Assembly (NCBI GenBank): GCA_032622095.1
Contig: CP136061.1
Span: forward strand, 171,189,107 to 171,253,106
DNA from: Siphonodentalium dalli
Taxonomy: Eukaryota > Mollusca > Scaphopoda > Gadilida > Siphonodentaliidae
Reading direction: 5' to 3'
DNA: 64,000 nucleotides
Shown here piece by piece: positions 32,982 through 46,100 of the stretch (its first letter is position 1; the number at the start of each line of letters is the position of its first letter). Made by a program: the position numbers and the translations under genes. A model generated the notes under the pieces. It was not told the origin of the DNA, did no database searches, and was given only the letters and a program-made list of their open reading frames with translations.

Positions 32982-33646
32982 GAGGTTCGGTGTACATGCA
33001 AGTTCTAGTATATATTTAATGTATCAGTTTAGAACGGTATAGTGGTATATATCTTGCCAACGTTAGGTTGAACCAATCCTTAAAGCTCGAGCTGACATTA
33101 TCATTACAAAAATCGCAGGTGCCACTCATGATGAAATAAAGTATTACAGTTACCTGGCATTTTGGCTAAACATATATGTCGCCCTAATGGTGTAAATTAC
33201 ATATCCACCACTTCGATATAGCACGCGTGGATTAGTCAGTGTTTCCTGTTTATTTATCGCATTATATCGCCGCATGTATAAAATATATGACAAAACGCAA
33301 ATACATTTCCGAAAGCTCCGTCGTGTTCCAGTATGCGGACTTGTGTACAGGTCAGTCGCAAAACGATTTTATGTAAATGATGACACCTTTTAAAGACCAA
33401 GATTCTTGTCCATGAAAGTTAGTTGCTCTTTACGTTTGAGAGTGTTCATACTATTTCGATCCAAACGCAGACGAAGGTATGGATAGAGTATGGAATCTGT
33501 TGCTGTTGCAAAACAATCGGTTGAATTGATACACATGACACCCACCTTAGTGCACTTGCAGCTATTTCTTCCACTAACTGGAGACACTAAAGTCTTGACT
33601 TAAGAAATCTTAAATTTTATTATGGAATTTAATCTGTGGTTAGTCA

Positions 33647-34170
33647 TTAAAGACACGGGCGGCATTGGCGGATTGTATGCTGTTAAAATATTCACATCCA
33701 TCAAAAACCGCCATAAACAGAAAGAATAGTAAAATATAGACAGAATTTGTTCTTATACCAATATGAAATCTGGCATAAACAGTATGTGATTGGCAATTTT
33801 TTCCCTTGTTGTGTAAACAAAAGAAAAAAAGTCACGTTTCTTGGCTTTTGTTTAGACCCAATATGGTAAACATAAAGAGCGTTATTTGTTACTGTTTTTC
33901 TGATATGGAGATAATAAAGAGCGTTTATATCATATGTGTGTGATTAATCAATAAAATTGTACTGTGTTATGTAAACAGAAGCACGGCGTTTGTAACACGA
34001 TCAGGCTCTTGTATACATACACCATTGTACGTCTTGACGACAACATACTATTTACGCCCTGAGTATGATTGGCATATGAACAGAACTGTATAGTTTGTTA
34101 TTTTCCTTCTGTTGGTGGCGATCTGAACAAATATGAATATTTCTGCATCGAACGCCACCCGTGCCTTTAA
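33647..34170 (-). mobile_element. Solo TTAA MITE, complete, 524 bp
   Basis: TTAA at both ends, with termini AGACACGGGCGG and (reverse strand) AGGCACGGGTGG. Read on the minus strand it is collinear with an array module: the CGCCACCAACAGAAGG left zone, the GTAAACA/ACACAA middle, two AACGCTCTTTAT motifs (seen here as ATAAAGAGCGTT), and a right zone with AAAACCGCCATAAACAG. It is clearly diverged from array copies. It lies outside the array and in opposite orientation, so it is an independent insertion or an ancestor-like copy. Confidence 0.85.
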
Positions 34171-34281
34171 ATAGTGCTATGTGACGAATGTAAAGACTAT
34201 CTACAATTGTAGTCGGCTGCCTTGTGAACACTTTGAATAAATAAAAACATCGATCCGTCTCGATTGTCGTTCTTCCTGTTG
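34171..34281. other. Locus 2 spacer replacing the ORF region
   Basis: About 110 bp between the MITE and segment B'. In locus 1 the corresponding interval, beginning within the MITE, is 2.2 kb and holds the palindrome and both ORFs. Contains AATAAATAAAAAC. No coding sequence. Confidence 0.6.
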
Positions 34282-34833
34282 ATGCTGTTGGTGTGACCAT
34301 TCACAAACAGACTACCAGGAATTGTCACATGGGACTTATGACAATCAATGAAGATCCGCATAAAAGCAGTGTGCCCTTCATTTTGATACTTCGAATATGA
34401 ATATCCTGCTAATATTTATCAAATTAATTAATATGACACATGTTCGCGTTCCTGTCACTGAGTTTACACTGTGTTGACTTTAGCGTGACATTAGAATACC
34501 ATAGCAATAGGGGGACATATATACAATAGTGTATGTGTCGCCCTAACTGATGTCAAAAGCAAATACGTATATTGTTTCAATAAATTATGAACATTTTCAT
34601 CTCTCCATATTAACGATATATGTATAGGCTATATACAAATACAAGAATCATCCTCCCATTCGAGAAATATTGTTAAATCGGATTCATTCTTTGCTGCATG
34701 TAGTAACCTAATATTAGGGAGACACATATAAAATGCGTATATGTCGCCCTAATGCGGATTGCTTAAATGTCCATCGCTTCATTGTGGCATGCAACGTTTT
34801 AACTCAGCACAGCACCGGTATATGTTCTACCTA
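34282..34833 (+). pseudogene. Segment B' with 3' relic of the 493-aa ORF
   Basis: Matches 27018-27565. It retains the last 18 or so codons of the coiled-coil ORF with a 4-base insertion (ATTCACAAACAGACTACC versus ATTCAAAGACTACC) and substitutions after GTCACATGG. No upstream coding sequence is left. It is either a deletion relic or the state before the ORF-bearing segment arrived. Confidence 0.7.
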
Positions 34834-34856
34834 TATATATATATATATATATATAT
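34834..34856. repeat. (TA)n microsatellite
   Basis: TA run that occupies the position where the Helitron stub sits in locus 1. Confidence 0.85.
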
Positions 34857-34995
34857 ATAGCTAACAACACTAACGACCTTAGGGAGACTGTTGAAATAAT
34901 CCGACCTTAGGGAGACATCTCGATATATCATTTTCTATGCATTTTCATAGCTTCTGTGTGTGGTGAGAGCATTTGGTATTAATCGAAAAACCATC
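34857..34995 (-). repeat. Inverted fragment of the tandem array linker
   Basis: AGCTAAC...ACTAACGACCTTAGGGAGACT, then AATAATCCGACCTTAGGGAG, ATCTCGATATATCATTTTC and GGTGAGAGCATTTGGTATTAAT are the reverse complement of the array linker. It lies about 330 bp left of the forward-oriented second block. Confidence 0.85.
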
Positions 34996-35044
34996 AATTA
35001 TATCATTTGTGATGACTATTATAATATTTAAAAATATATACCAA

Positions 35045-35154
35045 GTGTCCCCCTAATACCGTCTCCCTAATGTTTGGTCATTTTACATACAACATGAACC
35101 ATATTAGGGGGACATATACAATAAATACCACTACATGCGGTATTAGGGGGACAC
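35045..35154. repeat. 17-bp perfect inverted repeat of the dispersed motif
   Basis: GTGTCCCCCTAATACCG (35045-35061) and CGGTATTAGGGGGACAC (35138-35154) are exact complements about 76 bp apart. Two further copies between them (GTCTCCCTAATG near 35061 and ATATTAGGGGGACATATA near 35101) make nested pairings possible. Confidence 0.85.
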
Positions 35155-35324
35155 ATATTAAAAATCAAGTTGTGGAGATACATAATATGTACTTTATATT
35201 TTGAAGCCATATTCTTGCAATAGTCTTACGAAATGACTAGATATAATTTAAGATGCTAGCATACGCGAGAAATTTAACCCTCAATACACGAATGCGGGAC
35301 CTGGTTTAATCTTTGTAAAACGCT

Positions 35325-35870
35325 ATATCAGTACATGGCATTGGTTATAATAATCAAAGGCACGGGCGGCGTTCGTTGCAGAAATATCATATGTGTTCAA
35401 ATCCCAACCAACAGAAGGAATATTAAAAAATATATAGTTTTGATCATATGCAAACATAATCAGCGCGTAAATAGTATATTGTCCTCAATGTGCACTATGG
35501 TGGCGTAAAAAGCAGTCTGCTCATGTTACAGAAGTTTTGCTTTTGTTTACACAACACAACGCAAGTATAGTAGTTGACCACACCAAAATTATATAAACGC
35601 TCTTTATTATTTCCATATAAGGAACAAATAACGCTCTTTATGTTTACCATATCCGGATCTAAACAAAAGCAAGGAAACGTAACGGTTTTTCCCTTTCTTT
35701 ACATAATATGCGCAAAACACAACGCAATCATATTGGTTAATCACACAAACATTATATAAACGCTCTTCATTATTTCCATATAAGAAAAATAGTAACAAAC
35801 AACGCTCTTTATGCTTACCATATCCGGATCTATACAAAAGTCAGGAAACGTAACGGTTTTTTCCTTTTGT
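35325..35870 (+). repeat. Chimeric, diverged first monomer of second block
   Basis: Enters with TATATCAGTACATGGCATTGG and a diverged MITE left half (CAAATCCCAACCAACAGAAGG). At about 35716 it jumps from the end of one module interior (TTTACATAATATGCGC) back to the middle of another (AAAACACAACGCAATC). The AACGCTCTT motif pair therefore appears twice. Confidence 0.8.
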
Positions 35871-36512
35871 TTGCACAACAAAGTGAAAACGATGAACAAT
35901 AACATACTGTTTATGCCATATTTCTGTATGATATAACAACAACTTCTGCCTATATTTTACTATTTCTGTTTACGGTGGTTTTTGACGGAGCTGAATATTT
36001 TAACAGCATACCCACCGCCAAAGACAGCCCGTATCTTTAATATGAGCAATAAAAGATGTTTTTTTATTAATACCAAATGCTCTCACCATACCCTGAAGCT
36101 GCACGTTGCATGGAAAATGATATATTGAGATGTCTGCCTAAGGTCGGATTATTTCAAGAGTCTCCCGAATGTCGTTTCATGTTGTTAGGTATATGTATAT
36201 CATTACATGGTATTGGTTATAATAATTAAAGGCACGGGCGGCGTTCGTTGCAGAACTATCCATATGTGATCAAATCGCCACCAACAGATGGAATATTAAA
36301 ATATATATAGCTTTGTTGAGATGTCTCCCTAAGGTCGGATTATTTCAAGAGTCTCCCTAATGTCGTTAATTTTGTTAGCTATATGTATATGTATATCAGT
36401 ACATGGCATTGGTTATAATAATTAAAGGCACGGGCGGTGTTCGTTGCAGAAATATTAATATGTGGTCAAATCGCCACCAACAGATGGAATATTAAAATAT
36501 GTACAGTTTTGT

Positions 36513-39500
36513 TCATATGCAAACGTAATCAGCGCGTGAATAGTGTATTGTCCTCAATGTGTACGATGATTGCGTAAACAACAGCATGCTCGTGTTACAG
36601 AAGTTTTGCTTCTGTTTACAAAACACAACGCAATCATATTGGTTAATCACACAAACATTATATAAACGCTCTTCATTATTTCCATATAAGAAAAATAGTG
36701 ACAAACAACGCTCTTTATGCTTACCATATCCGGATCTATACAAAAGTCAGGAAACGTAACGGTTTTTTCCTTTTGTTTGCACAACAAAGTGAAAACAATT
36801 GACAATAACATACTGTTTATGCCATATTTCTGTATGATATAACAACAACTTCTGCCTATATTTTACTATTTCTGTTTATGGCGGTTTTTGACGGAGATGA
36901 ATATTTTAACAGCATACCCACCGCCAACACCGCCCGTATCTTTAATATGAGCAATAAAAGATGTTTTTTTATTAATACCAAATGCTCTCACCATACCCAG
37001 AAGCTGCACGTTGCATGGAAAATGATATATTGAGATGTCTGCCTAAGGTCGGATTATTTCAAGAGTCTCCCGAATGTCGTTTCATGTTGTTAGGTATATG
37101 TATATCATTACATGGTATTGGTTATCATAATTAAAGGCACGGGCGCCGTTCGTTGCAGAACTATTCATATGTGATCAAATCGCCACCAACAGATAGAATA
37201 TTAAAATATATATAGCTTTGTCGAGATGTCTCCCTAAGGTCGGATTATTTCAAGAGTCTCCCTAATGTCGTTAATTTTGTTAGCTATATGTATATGTATA
37301 TCAGTACATGGAATTGGTTATACTAATTAAAGGCACGGGTGGCGTTCGTTGCAGAACTATTCATATGTGATCAAATCGCCACCAACAGATGGAATATTAA
37401 AATATATATAGCTGTGTCGAGATGTCTCCCTAAGGTCGGATTATTTCAAGAGTCTCCCTAATGTCGTTGATTTTGTTAGCTATATGTATATGTATGTCAG
37501 TACATGGCATTGGTTATAATAATTAAAGGTACGGGCGGTGTTCGTTGCAGAAATATAAATATGTGGTCAAATCGCCACCAACAGATGGAATATTAAAATA
37601 TGTACAGTTTTGTTCATATCCAAACGTAATCAGCGCGTGAATAGTGTATTGTCCTCAATGTGTACGATGATTGCGTAAACAACAGCATGCTCGTGTTACA
37701 GAAGTTTTGCTTCTGTTTACATAACACAACGTAATCATATTGGTTAATCACACAAACATTATATAAACGCTCTTCGTTATTTCCATATAAGAAAAAAATA
37801 GTAACAAACAACGCTCTTTATGATTACCATATCCGGATCTATACAAAAGTCAGGAAACGTAACGGTTTTTTCCTTTTGTTTGCACAACAAAGTGAAAACA
37901 ATTGACAATAACATACTGTTTATGCCATATTTCTGTTTGATATAACAACAGATTCTGCCTATATTTTACTATTTCTGTGTATGGCGGTTTTTGACGGAGA
38001 TGAATATTTTAACAGCATACCCACCGCCAACACCGCCTGTATCTATAATATGAGCAATAAAAGATGTTTTTTTATTAATACCAAATGCTCTCACCATACC
38101 CTGAAGCTGCACGTTGCATGGAAAATGATATATTGAGATGTCTGCCTAAGGTCGGATTATGTCAAGAGTCTCCCGAATGTCGTTTCATGTTGTTAGGTAT
38201 ATGTATATCATTACATGGTATTGGTTATAATAATTAAAGGCACGGGCGCCGTTCGTTGCAGAACTATTCATATGTGATCAAATCGCCACCAACAGATGGA
38301 ATATTAAAACATGTACAGTTTGGTTCATATGCAAACGTAATCAGCGCGTGAATAGTGTATTGTCCTCAATGTGTACGATGATTGCGTAAACAACAGCATG
38401 CTCGTGTTACAGAAGTTTTGCTTCTGTTTACAAAACACAACGCAATCATATTGGTTAATCACACAAACATTATATAAACGCTCTTCATTATTTCCATATA
38501 AGAAAAATAGTAACAAACAACGCTCTTTATGCTTACCATATCCGGATCTATACAAAAGTCAGGAAACGTAACGGTTTTTTCCTTTTGTTTGCACAACAAA
38601 GTGAAAACAATTGACAATAACATACTGTTTATGCCATATTTCTGTATGATATAACAACAACTTCTGCCTATATTTTACTATTTCTGTTTATGGCGGTTTT
38701 TGACGGAGATGAATATTTTAACAGCATACCCACCGCCAACACCGCCCGTATCTTTAATATGAGCAATAAAAGATGTTTTTTTATTAATACCAAATGCTCT
38801 CACCATACCCAGAAGCTGCACGTTGCATGGAAAATGATATATTGAGATGTCTGCCTAAGGTCGGATTATTTCAAGAGTCTCCCGAATGTCGTTTCATGTT
38901 GTTAGGTATATGTATATCATTACATGGTATTGGTTATCATAATTAAAGGCACGGGCGCCGTTCGTTGCATAACTATTCATATGTGATCAAATCGCCACCA
39001 ACAGATAGAATATTAAAATATATATAGCTTTGTCGAGATGTCTCCCTAAGGTCGGATTATTTCAAGAGTCTCCCTAATGTCGTTAATTTTGTTAGCTATA
39101 TGTATATGTATATCAGTACATGGAATTGGTTATACTAATTAAAGGCACGGGTGGCGTTCGTTGCAGAACTATTCATATGTGATCAAATCGCCACCAACAG
39201 ATGGAATATTAAAATATATATAGCTGTGTCGAGATGTCTCCCTAAGGTCGGATTATTTCAAGAGTCTCCCTAATGTCGTTGATTTTGTTAGCTATATGTA
39301 TATGTATGTCAGTACATGGCATTGGTTATAATAATTAAAGGTACGGGCGGTGTTCGTTGCAGAAATATAAATATGTGGTCAAATCGCCACCAACAGATGG
39401 AATATTAAAATATGTACAGTTTTGTTCATATCCAAACGTAATCAGCGCGTGAATAGTGTATTGTCCTCAATGTGTACGATGATTGCGTAAACAACAGCAT

Positions 39501-40136
39501 GCTCGTGTTACAGAAGTTTTGCTTCTGTTTACATAACACAACGTAATCATATTGGTTAATCACACAAACATTATATAAACGCTCTTCGTTATTTCCATAT
39601 AAGAAAAAAATAGTAACAAACAACGCTCTTTATGATTACCATATCCGGATCTATACAAAAGTCAGGAAACGTAACGGTTTTTTCCTTTTGTTTGCACAAC
39701 AAAGTGAAAACAATTGACAATAACATACTGTTTATGCCATATTTCTGTTTGATATAACAACAGATTCTGCCTATATTTTACTATTTCTGTGTATGGCGGT
39801 TTTTGACGGAGATGAATATTTTAACAGCATACCCACCGCCAACACCGCCTGTATCTATAATATGAGCAATAAAAGATGTTTTTTTATTAATACCAAATGC
39901 TCTCACCATACCCTGAAGCTGCACGTTGCATGGAAAATGATATATTGAGATGTCTGCCTAAGGTCGGATTATGTCAAGAGTCTCCCGAATGTCGTTTCAT
40001 GTTGTTAGGTATATGTATATCATTACATGGTATTGGTTATAATAATTAAAGGCACGGGCGCCGTTCGTTGCAGAACTATTCATATGTGATCAAATCGCCA
40101 CCAACAGATGGAATATTAAAACATGTACAGTTTGGT
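36513..40136 (+). repeat. 1812-bp higher-order repeat, two copies
   Basis: Spacings alternate 1101 and 711 bp twice (anchors 36560, 37661, 38372, 39473, 40184). Private variants recur at exactly 1812 bp, such as AAAACATGTACAGTTTGG, CACGGGCGCCGTTCG and the AGAAAAAAATAG insertion. Confidence 0.85.
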
Positions 40137-43100
40137 TCATATGCAAACGTAATCAGCGCGTGAATAGTGTATTGTCCTCAATGTGTACGATGATTGCGTA
40201 AACAACAGCATGCTCGTGTTACAGAAGTTTTGCTTCTGTTTACAAAACACAACGCAATCATATTGGTTAATCACACAAACATTATATAAACGCTCTTCAT
40301 TATTTCCATATAAGAAAAATAGTAACAAACAACGCTCTTTATGCTTACCATATCCGGATCTATACAAAAGTCAGGAAACGTAACGGTTTTTTCCTTTTGT
40401 TTGCACAACAAAGTGAAAACAATTGACAATAACATACTGTTTATGCCATATTTCTGTATGATATAACAACAACTTCTGCCTATATTTTACTATTTCTGTT
40501 TATGGCGGTTTTTGACGGAGATGAATATTTTAATAGCATACCCACCGCCAACACCGCCCGTATCTTTAATATGAGCAATAAAAGATGTTTTTTTATTAAT
40601 ACCAAATGCTCTCACCATACCCAGAAGCTGCACGTTGCATGGAAAATGATATATTGAGATGTCTGCTTAAGGTCGGATTATTTCAAGAGTCTCCCGAATG
40701 TCGTTTCATGTTGTTAGGTATATGTATATCATTACATGGTATTGGTTATAATAATTAAAGGCACGGGCGGCATTCGTTGCAGAACTATTCATATGTGATC
40801 AAATCGCCACCAACAGATGGAAAATTAAAATATATATAGCTTTGTCGAGATGTCTCCCTAAGGTCGGATTATTTCAAGAGTCTCCCTAATGTCGTTAATT
40901 TTGTTAGCTATATGTATATGTATATGAGTACATGGCATTGGTTATAATAATTAAAAGCACGGGCGGTGTTCGTTGCATAAATATTAATATGTGGTCAAAT
41001 CGCCACCAACAGATGGAATATTAAAACATGTTCAGTTTTGTTCATATGCAAACGTAATCAGCGCATGAATAGTGTATTGTCCTCAATGTGTACGATGATT
41101 GCGTAAACAACAGCATGCTCGTGTTATAAAAGTTTTGCTTCTGTTTACATAACACAACGCAATCATATTAGTTAATCACACAAACATTATATAAACGCTC
41201 TTCATTATTTCCATATAAGAAATATAGTAACAAACAACGCTCTTTATGCTTACCATATCCGGATCTATACAAAAGTCAGGAAACGTAACGTAAAGTTTAT
41301 GCCATAGTTCTGTATGATATAACAACAAATTCTGCCTATATTTTACTATTTCTGTTTATGGCGGTTTTTGACGGAGCTGAATATTTTAACAGCATACCCA
41401 CCGCCAAAGACAGCCCGTATCTTTAATATGAGCAATAAAAGATGTTTTTTTATTAATACCAAATGCTCTCACCATACCCAGAAGCTGCACGTTGCATGGA
41501 AAATGATATATTGAGATGTCTGCCTAAGGTCGGATTATTTCAAGAGTCTCCCGAATGTCGTTTCATGTTGTTAGGTATATGTATATCATTACATGGTATT
41601 GGTTATAATAATTAAAGGCACGGGCGGCGTTCGTTGCAGAACTATTCATATGTGATCAAATCGCCACCAACAGATGGAAAATTAAAATATATATAGCTTT
41701 GTCGAGATGTCTCCCTAAGGTCGGATTATTTCAAGAGTCTCCCTAATGTCGTTAATTTTGTTAGCTATATGTATATGTATATCAGAACATGGCATTGGTT
41801 ATAATAATTAAAGGCACGGGCGGTGTTCGTTGCAGAAATATTAATATGTGATCAAATCGCCACCAACAGATGGAATATTAAAATATGTACAGTTTTGTTC
41901 ATATGCAAACGTAATCAGCGCACGAATAGTGTATTGTCCTCAATGTGTACGATGATTGCGTAAACAACAGCATGCTCGTGTTACAGAAGTTTTGCTTCTG
42001 TTTACATAACACAACGCAATCATATTGGTTAATCACACAAACATTATATAAACGCTCTTCATTACTTCCATATAAGAAAAATAGTAACAAACAACGCTCT
42101 TTATGCTTACCATATCCGGATCTATACAAAAGTCAGGAAACTTAACGGTTTTTTCCTTTAGTTTGCACAACAAAGTGAAAACAATTGACAATAACATACT
42201 GTTTATGCCATATTTCTGTATGATATAAAAAACAACAAATTCTGCCTATATTTTATTATTTCTGTTTATGGCGGTTTTAGACGGAGATGAATATTTTAAC
42301 AGCATACCCACCGCCAACACCGCCCGTATCTATAATATGAGCAATAAAAGATGTTTTTTTATTAATACCAAATGCTCTCACCATACCCAGAAGCTGCACG
42401 TTGCATGGAAAATGATATATTGAGATGTCTGCCTAAGGTCGGATTATTTCAAGAGTCTCCCGAATGTCGTTTCATGTTGTTAGGTATATGTATAGCATTA
42501 CATGGTATTGGTTATAATAATTAAAGGTACGGGCGGCGTTCGTTGCAGAACTATTCATATGTAATCAAATCGCCACCAACAGATGGAATATTAAAATATA
42601 TATAGCTTTGTCGAGATGTCTCCCTAAGGTCGGATTATTTCAAGAGTCTCCCTAATGTCGTTAATTTTGTTAGCTATATGTATATGTATATCAGGACATG
42701 GCATTGGTTATAATAATTAAAGGCACGGGCGGTGTTCGTTGCAGAAATATTAATATGTGGTCAAATCGCCACCAACAGATGGAATATTAAAATATGTACA
42801 GTTTTGTTCATATGCATACGTAATCAGCGCATGAATAGTGTATTGTCCTCAATGTGTACGATGATTGCGTAAACAACAGCATGCTCGTGTTATAAAAGTT
42901 TTGCTTCTGTTTACATAACACAACGCAATCATATTAGTTAATCACACAAACATTATATAAACGCTCTTCATTATTTCCATATTAGAAATATAGTAACAAA
43001 CAACGCTCTTTATGCTTACCATATCCGGATCTATACAAAAGTCAGGAAACGTAACGTAAAGTTTATGCCATAGTTCTGTATGATATAACAACAAATTCTG

Positions 43101-46100
43101 CCTATATTTTACTATTTCTGTTTATGGCGGTTTTTGACGGAGCTGAATATTTTAACAGCATACCCACCGCCAAAGACAGCCCGTATCTTTAATATGAGCA
43201 ATAAAAGATGTTTTTTTATTAATACCAAATGCTCTCACCATACCCAGAAGCTGCACGTTGCATGGCAAATTATATATTGAGATGTCTGCCTAAGGTCGGA
43301 TTATTTCAAGAGTCTCCCGAATGTCGTTTCATGTTGTTAGGTATATGTATATCATTACATGGTATTGGTTATAATAATTAAAGGCACGGGCGGCGTTCGT
43401 TGCAGAACTATTCATATGTGATCAAATCGCCACCAACAGATGGAATATTAAAATATATATAGCTTTGTCGAGATGTCTCCCTAAGGTCGGATTATTTCAA
43501 GAGTCTCCCGAATGTCGTTAATTTTGTTAGCTATATGTATATGTATATCAGTACATGGCATTGGTTATAATAATTAAAGGCACGGGCGGTGTTCGTTGCA
43601 GAAATATTAATATGTGGTCAAATCGCCACCAACAGATGGAATATTAAAATATGTACAGTTTTGTTCATATGCAAACGTAATCAGCGCACGAATAGCGTAT
43701 TGTCCTCAATGTGTACGATGATTGCGTAAACAACAGCATGCTCGTGTTACAGAAGTTTTGCTTCTGTTTACATAACACAACGCAATCATATTGGTTAATC
43801 ACACAAACATTATATAAACGCTCTTCATAACTTCCATATAAGAAAAATAGTAACAAACAACGCTCTTTATGCTTACCATATCCGGATCTATACAAAAGTC
43901 AGGAAACGTAACGGTTTTTTCCTTTAGTTTGCACAACAAAGTGAAAACAATTGACAATAACATACTGTTTATGCCATATTTCTGTATGATATAAAAAACA
44001 ACAAATTCTGCCTATATTTTATTATTTCTGTTTATGGTGGTTTTTGACGGAGATGAATATTTTAACAGCATACCCACCGCCAACACCGCCCGTATCTATA
44101 ATATGAGCAATAAAAGGTGTTTTTTATTAATACCAAATGCTCTCACCATACCCAGAAGCTGCACGTTGCATGGAAAATGATATATTGAGATGTCTGTCTA
44201 AGGTCGGATTATTTCAAGAGTCTCCCGAATGTCGTTTCATGTTGATAGGTATATGTATATCATTACATGGTATTGGTTATAATAATTAAAGGCACGGGCG
44301 GCGTTCGTTGCAGAACTATTCATATGTAATCAAATCGCCACCAACAGATGGAATATTAAAATATATATAGCTTTGTCGAGATGTCTCCCTAAGGTCGGAT
44401 TATTTCAAGAGTCTCCATAATGTCGTTAATTTTGTTAGCTATATGTATATCAGTACATGGCATTGGTTATAATAATTAAAGGCACGGGCGGTGTTCGTTG
44501 CAGAAGTATTAATATGTGGTCAAATCGCCACCAACAGATGGAATATTAAAATATCTACAGTTTTGTTCATATGCAAACGTAATCAGCGCGTGAATAGTGT
44601 ATTGTCCTCAATGTATACGATGATTGCGTAAACAACAGCATGCTCGTGTTACAGAAGTTTTGCTTCTGTTTACACAACACAACGCAATCATATTGGTTAA
44701 TCACACAAACATTATATAAACGCTCTTCATTATTTCCATATAAGAACAATAGTAACAAACAACGCTCTTTATGCTTACCATATCCGGATCTATACAAAAG
44801 TCAGGAAACGTAACGGTTTTTTCCTTTTGTTTGCACAACAAAGTGAAAACAATTGACAATAACATACTGTTTATGCCATATTTCTGTATGATATAACAAA
44901 ACATTCTGCCTATATTTTACTATTTCTGTTTATGGCTGTTTTTGAAGGAGATGAATATTTTAACAGCATACCCACCGCCAAAGACAGCCCATATCTTTAA
45001 TATGAGCAATAAAAGATGTTTTTTTTATTAATACCAAATGCTCTCACCATACCCAGAAGCTGCACGTTGCATGGAAAATGATATATTGAGATGTTTGCCT
45101 AAGGTCGGATTATTTCAAGAGTCTCCCGAATGTCGTTTCATGTTGTTAGGTATATGTATATCATTACATGGTATTGGTTATAATAGTTAAAGGTACGGGC
45201 GGCGTTCGTTGCAGAACTATTCATATGTGATCAAATCGCCACCAACAGATGGAAAATTAAAATATATATAGCTGTGTCGAGATGTCTCCCTAAGGTCGGA
45301 TTATTTCAAGAGTCTACCTAATGTCGTTAATTTTGTTAGCTATATGTATATGTATATGAGTACATGGCATTGGTTATAATAATTAAAGGCACGGGCGGTG
45401 TTCGTTGCATAAATATTAATATGTGGTCAAATCGCCACCAACAGATGGAATATTAAAACATGTACAGTTTTGTTCATATGCAAACGTAATCAGCGCGTGA
45501 ATAGTGTATTGTCCTCAATGTGTACGATGATTGCGTAAACAACAGCATGCTCGTGTTACAGAAGTTTTGCTTCTGTTTACAAAACACAACGCAATCATAT
45601 TGGTTAATCACACAAACATTATATAAACGCTCTTCATTATTTCCATATAAGAAAAATAGTAACAAACAACGCTCTTTATACTTACCATATCCGGAGCTAT
45701 ACAAAAGTCAGGAAACGTAACGGTTTTTTCCTTTTGTTTGCACAACAAAGTGAAAACAATTGACAATAACATACTGTTTATGCCATATTTCTGTATGATA
45801 TAACAACAACTTCTGCCTATATTTTACTATTTCTGTTTATGGCGGTTTTTGACGGAGATGAATATTTTAGTAGCATACCCACCGCCAACACCGCCCGTAT
45901 CTTTAATATGAGCAATAAAAGATGTTTTTTTATTAATACCAAATGCTCTCACCATACCCAGAAGCTGCACGTTGCATGGAAAATGATATATTGAGATGTC
46001 TGCTTAAGGTCGGATTATTTCAAGAGTCTCCCGAATGTCGTTACCATATCCGGATCTATACAAAAGTCAGGAAACGTAACGTAAAGTTTATGCCATAGTT

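Larger units (their letters stand above)
27670..33744. repeat. Segmental duplication, locus 2 (part A')
   Basis: A near-identical copy of 17707-24819 lacking 1052 bp that correspond to the TA tract, all of Helitron 1 and the spacer before Helitron 2. Other differences include AAGCT gained near 28669 and a 9-bp gain near 33490. The 325-bp tandem repeats recur at about 30578-31398, and the motif cluster at about 32024-32111. No additional gene is seen in 28200-30550 or 31400-32020. Confidence 0.9.

Noticed and set aside
9676-35154. TTAGGG strings as interstitial telomere repeats
   Set aside because: TTAGGG occurs singly inside the longer motif TTAGGGAGACA with a complementary partner. There are no tandem TTAGGG arrays.
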